Shown one piece after another: positions 16,002 through 23,883 of a stretch of DNA of 36,091 nt. The first letter of the stretch is position 1. Each line of letters opens with the position of its first letter. The stretch is from positions 1 through 36,091 of the forward strand of contig JAFUFO010000042.1 of assembly GCA_017469885.1 (NCBI GenBank), in the 5' to 3' direction. This DNA is from Solobacterium sp. GTDB lineage: Bacteria > Bacillota_I > Bacilli_A > Erysipelotrichales > Erysipelotrichaceae. Under the pieces are notes generated by a model. That model did no database searches and had not been told where the DNA came from. It worked only from the letters and a program-made list of their open reading frames with translations. The position numbers and the translations under genes were made by a program.

Positions 16002-16865
16002 TTATTGTCCGGCTCCGTGCAGTTCTCCCAGCAGCGCCGAACCGATGACCAGCACGGTCCCGATCCATCCGGTGATACCCATCGTCTCTCTGAGAAACAG
16101 CACCGAACAAAGAACGGAGACCACCGGCTCAAGATAGCCAAGCACGGCGATCGTCTGAACCGGCAGATTCTTTAATCCGCTGAAGTACAGACAGTAGGCA
16201 AACCCGGTATGCACAATTCCCAGCATCAGGACGATCCATACCGCATTGCCAGTGGGCAGCGGAATGGTTCCGTGATTATGAACCAGCGCATACGGCAGGA
16301 TCGTCACTGCCGATACCGCCAGCTGCACGATGGACTTGTCATAGGCATTGATATCCGTCAGTTTCCGGTTGAAGATCACGATGGCCGTAAAGCAGAGCGC
16401 TGCGGTCAGCCCAAGGAGGACACCCGGAAGATTGACCCCTTTCCCGGAAGGATTTGAGACCAGCAGAACGCCGAGGAAGGCCAGTCCGACATACGGCAGC
16501 TTTGCCTTATCCAGCGGTTCCCTTAACAACAACGGGGTCAGGCAGATCACAAAGATCGGCGCCATGTAATTACAGATTGATGCGATGGCAACAGTCGTCG
16601 TCATATATGCCGCAAACAGAAAGATCCAGTTCAGTCCGAGACTGATGCCTGACAGCACCAGCCATTTCGCATTGGCCTTTACCGCATTCATGTCCATCGG
16701 ATTCTTTGTGAGATTCCGGAACAGCAGAATAAACAGTGAGCCGAGAATCCCTCTGCACATGGCGGTCACTTCACTGGGAAGTGAGACATAGCGCAGAAAC
16801 ATGCCGATCGTTCCGTACAGAATTACCGCGGTTGTATATTTCAGTCGTTCCCCTGCATTACTCAT
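16002..16865 (-). CDS. EamA-family (DMT superfamily) exporter
   Basis: A 287-residue ten-helix transporter made of two EamA repeats. Each repeat ends with the typical pattern, YMAPIFVICLTPLLLREPL and LGYLEPVVSVLCSVLFLRE. Members export amino acids or other small metabolites; the substrate is not predictable. Starts at 16904 and 16889 are also in frame; 16865 was preferred because it leaves a normal short N-terminus before helix one, but none has a good ribosome site. It lies just after the terminator of the HTH pair. Confidence 0.87.
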   Translation of the reverse strand: MSNAGERLKYTTAVILYGTIGMFLRYVSLPSEVTAMCRGILGSLFILLFRNLTKNPMDMNAVKANAKWLVLSGISLGLNWIFLFAAYMTTTVAIASICNYMAPIFVICLTPLLLREPLDKAKLPYVGLAFLGVLLVSNPSGKGVNLPGVLLGLTAALCFTAIVIFNRKLTDINAYDKSIVQLAVSAVTILPYALVHNHGTIPLPTGNAVWIVLMLGIVHTGFAYCLYFSGLKNLPVQTIAVLGYLEPVVSVLCSVLFLRETMGITGWIGTVLVIGSALLGELHGAGQ

Positions 16866-16925
16866 AACGAGAAACAGATTACCATGCATACCCGTTCCAT
16901 GCATTCAGATATGCCCGAACGCATG

Positions 16926-16949
16926 AAAAAAGCATCCTTCACGGACGCT
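16926..16949 (-). terminator. Terminator of the paired HTH genes
   Basis: On the minus strand AGCGTCC, a 5-base loop and GGATGCT (one G-U pair) are followed by TTTTTC. Confidence 0.75.
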
Positions 16950-16957
16950 TTGGGTTG

Positions 16958-17410
16958 TTATTCCGCTTCGCTGATTTCTTCCGCATTGTCCGGAAACAGT
17001 TTTCGTATTTCCGCACTGACCAGCTGGGAAAGATAATCCTTGGACATGTCGTAGAGATCGGCAACTTCTGCGATCCGTTTTCCCTGCACATACAGCATCC
17101 ATACGATCGGCCGGAAGCTAGGATCCGGAATCCGTCCGATGGTGTTGATGATCCACAGGACCTTCTCTTCGACTTCCTGAAGCTGACGGTTGAGCTCTGT
17201 GCTGAGTTCAATATAAGCAACAAGTCTTGCGTCCTGGTTGCCGTGCGTCCTGGTACGTACGCGTTCAAAATCAATGGAGTGCACGCCGGTCATTTTGTAG
17301 TCTACCTGGCGGATCTCATCCATGCGGGTTTTGATGTCGGCGATATAGTAAAAATACTTCCGGCACTCCCGCTTGAATTCAACCGGTGTACTGGGCCGGT
17401 TCTCAGCCAT
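16958..17410 (-). CDS. Sigma-region-4-like HTH protein, second of pair
   Basis: A 150-residue protein with a long helical N-terminal part (about 1-95) and a C-terminal helix-turn-helix (about 105-140: PIVWMLYVQGKRIAEVADLYDMSKDYLSQLV). This build resembles phage-type regulators of the RinA/ArpU/DUF1492 group and sigma region 4, but no exact family is recognised. Its start overlaps the end of the next upstream gene by 8 bases, with GAGG inside that gene. The last residues are acidic. Likely a DNA-binding regulator working with its overlapping partner (inference). No phage structural genes are near. Confidence 0.6.
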   Translation of the reverse strand: MAENRPSTPVEFKRECRKYFYYIADIKTRMDEIRQVDYKMTGVHSIDFERVRTRTHGNQDARLVAYIELSTELNRQLQEVEEKVLWIINTIGRIPDPSFRPIVWMLYVQGKRIAEVADLYDMSKDYLSQLVSAEIRKLFPDNAEEISEAE

Positions 17411-17882
17411 TGGTAAATACCTCTTTCAGCCACTTGTCCACGCTGTACTGAAGCTGTCTGCGGGTGAGTCCGAACTCATCTGCGACATCGGTCTGAATGC
17501 GGTTCTCCACAAACAGTGCCCAGATCAGCACCTTCGCGTTATTTCCGCACTGTGCGGAAATTTTCTCAAAGGTCTCCTCCACAAAACGGATATCGTCCTT
17601 GAGAAACTGATACAGTTCCAGATTTCCCTGTCCATTGTCTTCGGACAGATCGACCCGGAATGTTTCCGGGTCAAACCCGGATTCCGTCAGTGCCGGATAC
17701 TTTGCCTCGAGCACCTTTACGCGTTCTTTTTCCTTAAGATACACCCGGCAGCTGTTCTTAAAAGCCGCGGCCGGCTGTTTAAATCCTTCTTTTCCCATAA
17801 CATTCGCACCTGTCCCCTCTGCAGTTTCGATTGCCTGCCATTCGTTTCGGCATATACGAATTTCCTGATACGTCCCCTTCAT
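17403..17882 (-). CDS. Sigma-region-4-like HTH protein, first of pair
   Basis: A 159-residue protein with the same layout as its downstream partner: a charged helical N-terminal part, then ALFVENRIQTDVADEFGLTRRQLQYSVDKWL (about 122-153) as a helix-turn-helix. Both proteins share the pattern hydrophobic-LFVEN/LYVQG-R-ADxF/LY, so they are probably ancient paralogues. The start is uncertain: 17882 lacks a clear ribosome site, and an ATG at 17798 (MGKEGFKQ) is the alternative. The family is not recognised with confidence. Upstream lies a 10-bp motif in tandem (17941-17960). Confidence 0.55.
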   Translation of the reverse strand: MKGTYQEIRICRNEWQAIETAEGTGANVMGKEGFKQPAAAFKNSCRVYLKEKERVKVLEAKYPALTESGFDPETFRVDLSEDNGQGNLELYQFLKDDIRFVEETFEKISAQCGNNAKVLIWALFVENRIQTDVADEFGLTRRQLQYSVDKWLKEVFTNG

Positions 17883-17940
17883 TTGCCATATCCGGGTTCT
17901 TTATACATTTATTCCGCCTTTAATTTAATATCCTGATAAT

Positions 17941-17960
17941 TACAGTTTACTACAGTTTAC
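17941..17960. repeat. Tandem 10-base direct repeat, candidate operator
   Basis: TACAGTTTAC occurs twice back to back, about 60-80 bases upstream of the first HTH gene. One helical turn per copy would place both on the same face of DNA, as for a cooperatively bound regulator. Its binding partner is unknown. Confidence 0.4.
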
Positions 17961-18252
17961 CAGTCGGCGGAGCCCAAAAATATGCCTGTCACGGCAGTTC
18001 CGAAGGTGTACAAAAAAAGTTACAGCCCATCAGATTATCATTTCCTGTGTAACCGCATACATTTTACTGTATTTTTGCGCCTCTTGGTAGCACTTCTTTT
18101 CAGCCTGGGGTTTACAATGCCTGCCCGGCAGGCAAGTGTACACTGCGCAAAACATTACAATTCGCGATATTCATACGGTGAATTACCACACCCATGCGGT
18201 GAAACTCAAAGGCGCCTATGGATGGTGTATTCTCGCAGTTAGAATAAATTGA

Positions 18253-18258
18253 TATAAT
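18253..18258 (+). promoter_or_regulatory. -10 box of the SPFH operon
   Basis: TATAAT 70 bases before the SPFH gene start. The -35 position (TTCTCG) is poor, so activation or another sigma factor is possible. Confidence 0.45.
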
Positions 18259-18328
18259 AAAAACAGATCGATTATCTGGAAAAGATCATTTAAATAGATC
18301 CGGAAGAACCGGAAAAGGAGAATTAGTT

Positions 18329-19522
18329 ATGGGACTCATTCAGGCAGCTTTATCTGCAGCGGGCAGCACCTTCGCCGATCAGTGGAAAGAGTATTTCTAC
18401 TGTGATGCCATTCCGGCTGACATTATCGCCGTCAAGGGAAGAAAAAAGGTCAGAGGTTTTGGCTCCAACAACGGTGATGACAACATCATTACCGACGGCT
18501 CCGTGATCGCAGTTGCGGACGGACAGTGCATGGTCATCGTTGAACAGGGTCAGGTTGTCGACATCTGCGCACAGCCGGGCGAATTCCGTTACGACTCCAA
18601 GACCGAACCGTCCATCTGGACCGGAAGCCTTGGCGACGGCGTAAAGAACATCTTCGCGCAGATCGGCAAGCGGTTCACGTTCGGCGGACAGCCGGCAGAA
18701 GACCAGCGTGTCTACTACTTCAACATCAAGGAGCTCCCGGGCGTCAAGTACGGAACCCCGTCTCCGGTTCCTTTCCGTGTCATTGACCGCAACATCGGTC
18801 TTGATATCGACATCGCAGTGAAGTGCTTCGGTGAATACAGCCTCAAGGTTGCCGATCCGATCAGCTTCTATACCAATGTCTGCGGAAACTTCGCAAACGT
18901 ATATCCGGTCAGCGAAATCGAAAGTCAGCTGAAGACAGAGCTGCTCACCGCGCTCTCTCCGGCATTCGCCAAGCTCTCCGCTTCCGGTGTCCGTTATTCC
19001 GAGATTCCGGCACACACGCAGGAACTCGCAGATGCGCTCAATGAACAGCTCTCCAAGAAGTGGAAAGAGCTCCGCGGTCTTGAAATCGTCAGCTTCGGCG
19101 TATCCTCCATCAAGGCATCCGAAGAAGATGAACGCATGATCAAGGAAGCACAGCGTGATGCGATGTACCGTGATCAGTCCTACGCAGCCGCTACTCTCGT
19201 CGGTGCTCAGGCACAGGCGATGAAGGATGCCGCAAAGAACGACGGCGGCGCAGCAGTCGGCTTCATGGGCGTCAATATGGCCGCTAACGCAGGCGGTGCC
19301 AACGTCGGTCAGCTCTATGCGAACGGCCAGACACAGGCAGCTCCGGCTGCGGCTCCGACAAACGGCTGGACCTGTCCGAAGTGCGGTACCGTGAATACCG
19401 GCAACTTCTGCGGCAACTGCGGTGAAAAGAAACCGGCTGACGGCAAGTGGATCTGCCCGAAGTGCGGTGCGGAAAATGCGGGCAACTTCTGCAGCACCTG
19501 CGGAGAAAAGAAGCCTGCGTAA
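18329..19522 (+). CDS. SPFH-domain protein with two C-terminal zinc ribbons (YdjI-like)
   Basis: A 397-residue cytoplasmic SPFH (virion-core-like) protein. The N-terminal two-thirds match the YdjI type (DQWKEYFYCDAIPADIIAVKG, then GRFTF and SSIKASEEDERMIKEAQRDAMYRDQ). After an Ala/Gly-rich hinge, residues 347-397 are two near-identical zinc ribbons, each CPKCGxxNxGNFCxxCGEKKPA. In Bacillus subtilis YdjI helps recruit PspA to membranes together with YdjG and YdjH in envelope stress. GGAGAATTAGTT precedes the ATG. The next two genes are the YdjG-like and YdjH-like partners. No pspA is seen in the window. Near-identity of the two ribbons suggests a recent duplication. Confidence 0.88.
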   Translation: MGLIQAALSAAGSTFADQWKEYFYCDAIPADIIAVKGRKKVRGFGSNNGDDNIITDGSVIAVADGQCMVIVEQGQVVDICAQPGEFRYDSKTEPSIWTGSLGDGVKNIFAQIGKRFTFGGQPAEDQRVYYFNIKELPGVKYGTPSPVPFRVIDRNIGLDIDIAVKCFGEYSLKVADPISFYTNVCGNFANVYPVSEIESQLKTELLTALSPAFAKLSASGVRYSEIPAHTQELADALNEQLSKKWKELRGLEIVSFGVSSIKASEEDERMIKEAQRDAMYRDQSYAAATLVGAQAQAMKDAAKNDGGAAVGFMGVNMAANAGGANVGQLYANGQTQAAPAAAPTNGWTCPKCGTVNTGNFCGNCGEKKPADGKWICPKCGAENAGNFCSTCGEKKPA

Positions 19523-19544
19523 TCCGATCCCTGAACAATTCCGA

Positions 19545-19571
19545 CACAGCCGGCTCTTTTTACCGGCTGTG
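19545..19571 (+). other. Intercistronic hairpin between SPFH and zinc-ribbon genes
   Basis: CACAGCCGG, a 9-base loop containing TTTTT, and CCGGCTGTG form a perfect 9-bp stem with no U-run after it. It is therefore more likely an mRNA-stability or partial-termination element that could keep SPFH protein in excess over its partners. Confidence 0.5.
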
Positions 19572-19597
19572 CCGTTTCACGGGAAAGGAGAGGTACT

Positions 19598-20695
19598 ATG
19601 GCCGAACAGTTATCAAACTATAAATGTCCGAACTGCGGCGGTCCGCTTCGGTTTGACCCGAAAGAGCAGAAACTGAAATGCGAATACTGTGACTCTCTCT
19701 TCACGCAGGAGGAGGTTGAGCAGTTTTACCGTCCTTCTGAACTTGCGGCGGCTTCCGGCGGAACCGATACCCAATGGGCAACCGACACCGGTGACTGGAG
19801 CGAAGAAGAGGCCGCACACATGCGTGCCTACAGCTGCCCGTCCTGCGGTGCCCAGCTGATTGCGGATGAAAATACCGCAGTCACGATCTGCCCTTACTGC
19901 AACAACCCGACGGTTGTCGCAGGACAGTTTGTCACGAAGAAACCGCAGTATCTTCTGCCTTTTCAGCTCGATAAGGATAAGGCAGTACAGATACTGACCC
20001 AGTTCTACAAAGGCAAACCGCTTCTGCCGCGGGCATTCACTTCACAGAATCATATCCGGGAGATCAAGGGTGTATATGTCCCCTTCTGGCTGTACAACGG
20101 CGTGATGGAGGCAGATATGACCTTCACCGGACAGCGTGTCCAGCAGTTCTCCCACGGTGACGACATCATCACCGAAACCAGTCATTACAACATTATCCGG
20201 CGCGGCACGGTATCCTTTTCCGGTGTCCCTGCCGATGCCTCCAGCAAGATGCCGGACCAGTACATGGATGCCATCGAACCGTTTGACTATACCAAGCTGG
20301 TCGACTTTGACACGATGTACATGGCAGGCTATCTTGCGGACAGCTATGACGTCGATGAAGAGGAAGACCGCAAGCGTGCCGATATGCGCATGACCAACTC
20401 CACGGTTTCTTCCATCAGTAATACCGTGCACGGCTATACCAGCGTTGCGCCGACCTCCGTCAATATCCGGCGGATCGACGGAGCGGCTGCGTATGCATTC
20501 CTGCCGGTATGGCTGTTATGTACGACCTGGAACGGCAACAACTATCTGTTTGCGGTAAACGGTCAGTCCGGCAAGATTGCCGGTGACCTGCCGTCTGACA
20601 AGACGCTGATGATCAGCTGGTTCCTCGGCATTGCATTCGGACTCTTTATTCTCGGCGCAGTTATTTCCTACTTTGCGGGAGGTGGATTCTTATGA
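19598..20695 (+). CDS. Zinc-ribbon membrane protein, YdjG-like
   Basis: A 365-residue protein. Two zinc ribbons open it: CPNCGG...CEYC (Cys10, 13, 28, 31) and CPSCGA...CPYC (about residues 78-100). A beta-rich central domain follows (LPFQLDKDKAVQILTQFYKGKPLLP, then VYVPFWLYNG). A single membrane helix lies at about 335-360. This matches the YdjG type (TFIIB-like zinc ribbon plus membrane anchor), which with YdjH anchors the YdjI-PspA complex in Bacillus. AAAGGAGAGG precedes the ATG. Its stop overlaps the next start by four bases (ATGA). Confidence 0.85.
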   Translation: MAEQLSNYKCPNCGGPLRFDPKEQKLKCEYCDSLFTQEEVEQFYRPSELAAASGGTDTQWATDTGDWSEEEAAHMRAYSCPSCGAQLIADENTAVTICPYCNNPTVVAGQFVTKKPQYLLPFQLDKDKAVQILTQFYKGKPLLPRAFTSQNHIREIKGVYVPFWLYNGVMEADMTFTGQRVQQFSHGDDIITETSHYNIIRRGTVSFSGVPADASSKMPDQYMDAIEPFDYTKLVDFDTMYMAGYLADSYDVDEEEDRKRADMRMTNSTVSSISNTVHGYTSVAPTSVNIRRIDGAAAYAFLPVWLLCTTWNGNNYLFAVNGQSGKIAGDLPSDKTLMISWFLGIAFGLFILGAVISYFAGGGFL

Positions 20696-21558
20696 GAAAG
20701 CTGAAGTTATTCTCCCTGTCCGCCATCCTGGCAATGGTAATGTTCCTGCTGGCACTGCCGGTTCCGGCAGAAGCCGCAGAGGCATATGTCATTGATGAGG
20801 CAGGGATGCTGACGAATGATGAACTGCTTGCCTTAAACAATCTGGCAGAAGAAATCTCCCTCCGTCAGGAATGCGGTGTCTATGTAATCATCACAAAAGA
20901 CATGCATGGATACAGCGAGTCAAAGTTCGCACAGGGAATCTTCATGAACTATGATCTCGGTTATGACCGGGGTGATTCCGAAGGCGCAAGCGGTGTCCTG
21001 CTCGCGATCTCCTACGGGGATTCCTACTATGACTCCGTTGCCTACGGCGCCGCATCCGGAACCTTTACCACCTCAAAGCTGGACCGGCTCAATGATATCG
21101 CCTATGACTATCTGAGCGCGGGCGACTGGAACGGATGTGCGGATGCATTTATCCGTGAGTGTGACAACATGCTTACACAGAGCGGATATACCTACTATGT
21201 GCCGCAGTATACCGATCCGACGATTGACCCGACGGAAGTCGTCACCTCACCTGCACAGCGCAGAGAGCGCTGGCTTGGAACACTTCCGTTTGCGGGTGCC
21301 ATCAGCGCCGGTATCGGTGCCGTTTCCGTCTTCTTCATGAAGGGCAAAAACAAAACGACCCGCATCGCGAAGGAGGCAGACCGGTACATCATCAATAACG
21401 GTATCCGTGTCACGGTATCCCAGGAGCACTTCACCCACAAAACCCGTACGGTCACCCATGTGCACCGTGATTCCGGGGGCGGAGGCGGAAGCTCCGGCGG
21501 CGGACACAGCTATCACAGCAGCGGCTTCTCACATTCCAGCGGAGGCGGCCACTTCTGA
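20692..21558 (+). CDS. TPM-domain secreted/anchored protein, YdjH-like
   Basis: A 288-residue protein with a signal peptide (about 1-28, ending PVPAEA). Then comes a TPM domain opening with AYVIDEAGMLTNDELLALNNLAEEIS and containing DRGDSEGASGVLLAIS. A membrane helix follows at about 190-210, and a cytoplasmic tail ends in a Gly/Ser/His-rich stretch. TPM domains in bacteria occur in membrane-stress and photosystem-repair proteins; the YdjH type partners YdjG. The start overlaps the YdjG-like stop, so the two are made in fixed ratio. A strong terminator ends the operon. Confidence 0.87.
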   Translation: MRKLKLFSLSAILAMVMFLLALPVPAEAAEAYVIDEAGMLTNDELLALNNLAEEISLRQECGVYVIITKDMHGYSESKFAQGIFMNYDLGYDRGDSEGASGVLLAISYGDSYYDSVAYGAASGTFTTSKLDRLNDIAYDYLSAGDWNGCADAFIRECDNMLTQSGYTYYVPQYTDPTIDPTEVVTSPAQRRERWLGTLPFAGAISAGIGAVSVFFMKGKNKTTRIAKEADRYIINNGIRVTVSQEHFTHKTRTVTHVHRDSGGGGGSSGGGHSYHSSGFSHSSGGGHF

Positions 21559-21570
21559 TCTGTTCAAACC

Positions 21571-21597
21571 AGGCATCGTGAAATACGATGCCTTTTT
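21571..21597 (+). terminator. Terminator of the YdjI-G-H-like operon
   Basis: AGGCATCGT, loop GAAAT and ACGATGCCT are followed by TTTT: a 9-bp perfect stem 12 bases after the stop. Confidence 0.9.
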
Positions 21598-21641
21598 AAA
21601 TGACGATACCCCATGACTTCCGGACACTACGCGGAAATCTT

Positions 21642-21671
21642 AAAAACACGCAGTCTCATCCGGCTGCGTGT
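21642..21671 (-). terminator. Terminator of the metallophosphoesterase gene
   Basis: On the minus strand ACACGCAG, a 10-base loop and CTGCGTGT are followed by TTTTAAG, directly after the stop codon. Confidence 0.85.
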
Positions 21672-22796
21672 TCAGTTTCCATGGAGGTGGATAAGCACCA
21701 CTTCATTTATTGCGGGGCATTTGTAATGAAAGCCCCATCCGGAGACACCGGATGTCACGATGGCAGTCATGTCATTGTACTGACGCATGCCGTAGACCAC
21801 ATTCGCCTTCCAGTACACTGCCGCAATCATCGGAATATTGAATCCATGGGTATGACCGCTCATCACGAGGTCTGTCCCAAGGTCAGCCAGTTTCTGAAAC
21901 TCTGTCGGCCGGTGTTCAAGAACCAGTACGGTATCATCGTCATCTGCCGCAGAGAGCATCTCCTCCGCGGTCATCCGCACCTGTCCGTCATCCTTGCGGC
22001 CAAGCAGAAGGAGATCATCGCGTAACCGGACGCCGCGGTCTTCCAGAGATACTGCGCCGGTTTCATCAATTGCCCTGCGCAGGATTTCGGATTCCGGGTC
22101 ATCATGATTGCCCAGGGTATAGTACACGCCAAGCGGTGCCTCAAATCCGCGCAGCACCTCTCCCAGCATCTTCATATCGCTTCTGCCGGTTGTCTCATCA
22201 AAGATATCTCCGCCGATCAGAATGACATCCGGATCTGCCTGTTTCACCAGCTCACTGAGCTTTGGATACAGGCTGTCCCAGTTGCCGGAACCGGCATGCG
22301 TATCCGCAAGCAGTACGATATCCAGCGGTTCCTTCCCGTTCATCGAGGCCGACGCAACATCATATTCCGTCAGATACAGATGGTCCGCATTGAAGAACCC
22401 GATTCCGGTAAGCAGATAGGCAAGCGAAGCCGTCAGCACTGCCCGGTGCGGTGCACCCGGAACTCTCCACGTTACTGCACGGTCCGGATGTTTCTTCAGA
22501 AACAGTCCGTAAAGGAAGCGGATCACTGCCCCGATCGCAAAGAAGATGCCCATGATCATGATCGGGACATAGTAAAACGTACTGATGATGACACTGAGAC
22601 GCGCCAGCCAGTGATACGGAATATCCTTGTACATCAGAAAGGTAAGCTCCAGGCTGAGGACACCGATCACGTGATACGCAATCAGAATCAGTTTCCTCCA
22701 CCAGGTCTCCTTCCACTCCTTCGGAAAGAAGTAATATACGAACAGGGATATGATCACAAACCCGTTGAATGCAAGAAGAAAGGAAAAACGGTTCAT
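21672..22796 (-). CDS. Membrane-anchored metallophosphoesterase (YkuE-like)
   Basis: A 374-residue protein with about four N-terminal membrane helices (residues 5-135) and a calcineurin-like phosphoesterase domain. All metal motifs are visible: DTH (165-167), GGDIFD (195-200), GNHD (229-232), EHRP (294-297) and GHTHG (314-318). The substrate is unknown; relatives act on phospholipid-linked or nucleotide substrates. The ATG at 22796 follows GAGG; a GTG two codons earlier is possible. It is a single-gene unit, divergent from the pseudouridine synthase. Confidence 0.87.
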   Translation of the reverse strand: MNRFSFLLAFNGFVIISLFVYYFFPKEWKETWWRKLILIAYHVIGVLSLELTFLMYKDIPYHWLARLSVIISTFYYVPIMIMGIFFAIGAVIRFLYGLFLKKHPDRAVTWRVPGAPHRAVLTASLAYLLTGIGFFNADHLYLTEYDVASASMNGKEPLDIVLLADTHAGSGNWDSLYPKLSELVKQADPDVILIGGDIFDETTGRSDMKMLGEVLRGFEAPLGVYYTLGNHDDPESEILRRAIDETGAVSLEDRGVRLRDDLLLLGRKDDGQVRMTAEEMLSAADDDDTVLVLEHRPTEFQKLADLGTDLVMSGHTHGFNIPMIAAVYWKANVVYGMRQYNDMTAIVTSGVSGWGFHYKCPAINEVVLIHLHGN

Positions 22797-22902
22797 CTTC
22801 ACCTCGATACAGAACTATTATAGTCTTCGTACGTTTTGCACAGGTGACAATCTTCCTCTTCCCGTTTGCGGATTTTTCCGTAAGATAATATCGGAGACTG
22901 AA

Positions 22903-23883
22903 ATGAGAAATACAAACCGTAAACCAGACCGGAACGCAAAGCCGGCAAAGAAAACAGAAACCGGACCGAAGAAACCCCTGACCACGGCAACCTTTGTCGT
23001 AAAGCGCAGTGATGAGCTTCTGAACTTTCTGCTTGGAAAATATGAGGGAAAGCTTTCCCGCAACAGCGTCAAGAAACTGCTCAGTGACCGCAAGGTTCTG
23101 ATCAACGGCTCAATGACGACCCAGTTCAACTATCCCCTGGCTAAGGATGATGAAGTTGCGATCGCAAAGAATCCGATCCGCACCAGACCCGTGCGCAGTG
23201 CCGCACCGGTTCCCCAGGTACCGTCCATCAAGCCGTACATCATCTATGAAGATGAAGAATTCCTTGCGGTGAATAAACCCGCCGGCCTGTTATCAGTTGA
23301 GTCGGATAAGGAAAATACCTGTGCCTATCAGATGGCGGTGGAATACCTGAAGAAGAATGATGTGCGCTGCCGTCCCTACATTCTTCACCGCATCGACAAG
23401 GAAACCTCCGGCGTGCTTGTCTTTGCGAAGGATATCAAGATTCATTCCATGTTAAAGATGCACTGGAATGAGGATGTGACGATGCGGGAATACTATGCGG
23501 TCGTTGACGGTCATCCGGATGAAGAATCCGGACGCCTGGTCAATTATCTGAAGGAAAACCAGAACCACATGGTCTATGTCACGACTGATCCGCGCGGAAA
23601 GAAAGCCATCACCAACTATGAGACGGTTGCCTCCTCAAAGGATTACAGCCTGCTCAGAGTGGTGATCGAGACCGGACGGAAAAACCAGATCCGTGCCCAG
23701 ATGAATGAGATCGGACATCCGATCCTCGGAGATGACAAGTATGCACGCATTCCCTCTCCGATCGGACGTCTCTGCCTACACGCCTCCGTGCTGGAATTCA
23801 TTCACCCCATCACAAAAAAACCGATGCGTTTTACCGCACCGGTTCCTTCAGAATTCAGGACGATCGTTTCGAAGAATCGATGA
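22903..23883 (+). CDS. RluA-family pseudouridine synthase
   Basis: A 326-residue RNA pseudouridine synthase. A basic tail (1-30) is followed by an S4 RNA-binding domain (about 33-90, LSRNSVKKLLSDRKVLING) and the catalytic domain, with HRIDKETSGVLVFAK (162-176) and catalytic Asp165. The target could be 23S rRNA or tRNA and is not resolved. The start at 22903 follows CGGAG; the 51 codons upstream in frame are unlikely. Its 3' end overlaps the end of the convergent ispE gene by 29 bases. Confidence 0.9.
   Translation: MRNTNRKPDRNAKPAKKTETGPKKPLTTATFVVKRSDELLNFLLGKYEGKLSRNSVKKLLSDRKVLINGSMTTQFNYPLAKDDEVAIAKNPIRTRPVRSAAPVPQVPSIKPYIIYEDEEFLAVNKPAGLLSVESDKENTCAYQMAVEYLKKNDVRCRPYILHRIDKETSGVLVFAKDIKIHSMLKMHWNEDVTMREYYAVVDGHPDEESGRLVNYLKENQNHMVYVTTDPRGKKAITNYETVASSKDYSLLRVVIETGRKNQIRAQMNEIGHPILGDDKYARIPSPIGRLCLHASVLEFIHPITKKPMRFTAPVPSEFRTIVSKNR

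Larger units (their letters stand above)
17883..18328. other. 446-base intergenic region between divergent units
   Basis: No convincing gene. It holds a tandem 10-base repeat at 17941-17960, a 17-base palindrome at 18118-18134 (TGCCTGC loop GCAGGCA), a palindromic AGTGTACACT near 18135, and a -10 box at 18253 for the SPFH gene. An 86-codon open frame at 17982-18242 has no ribosome site and no protein-like composition. Confidence 0.5.

Noticed and set aside
17982-18242. An 86-codon plus-strand frame in the intergenic region
   Set aside because: No Shine-Dalgarno sequence, composition unlike a folded protein, and it spans the palindromes; treated as non-coding.
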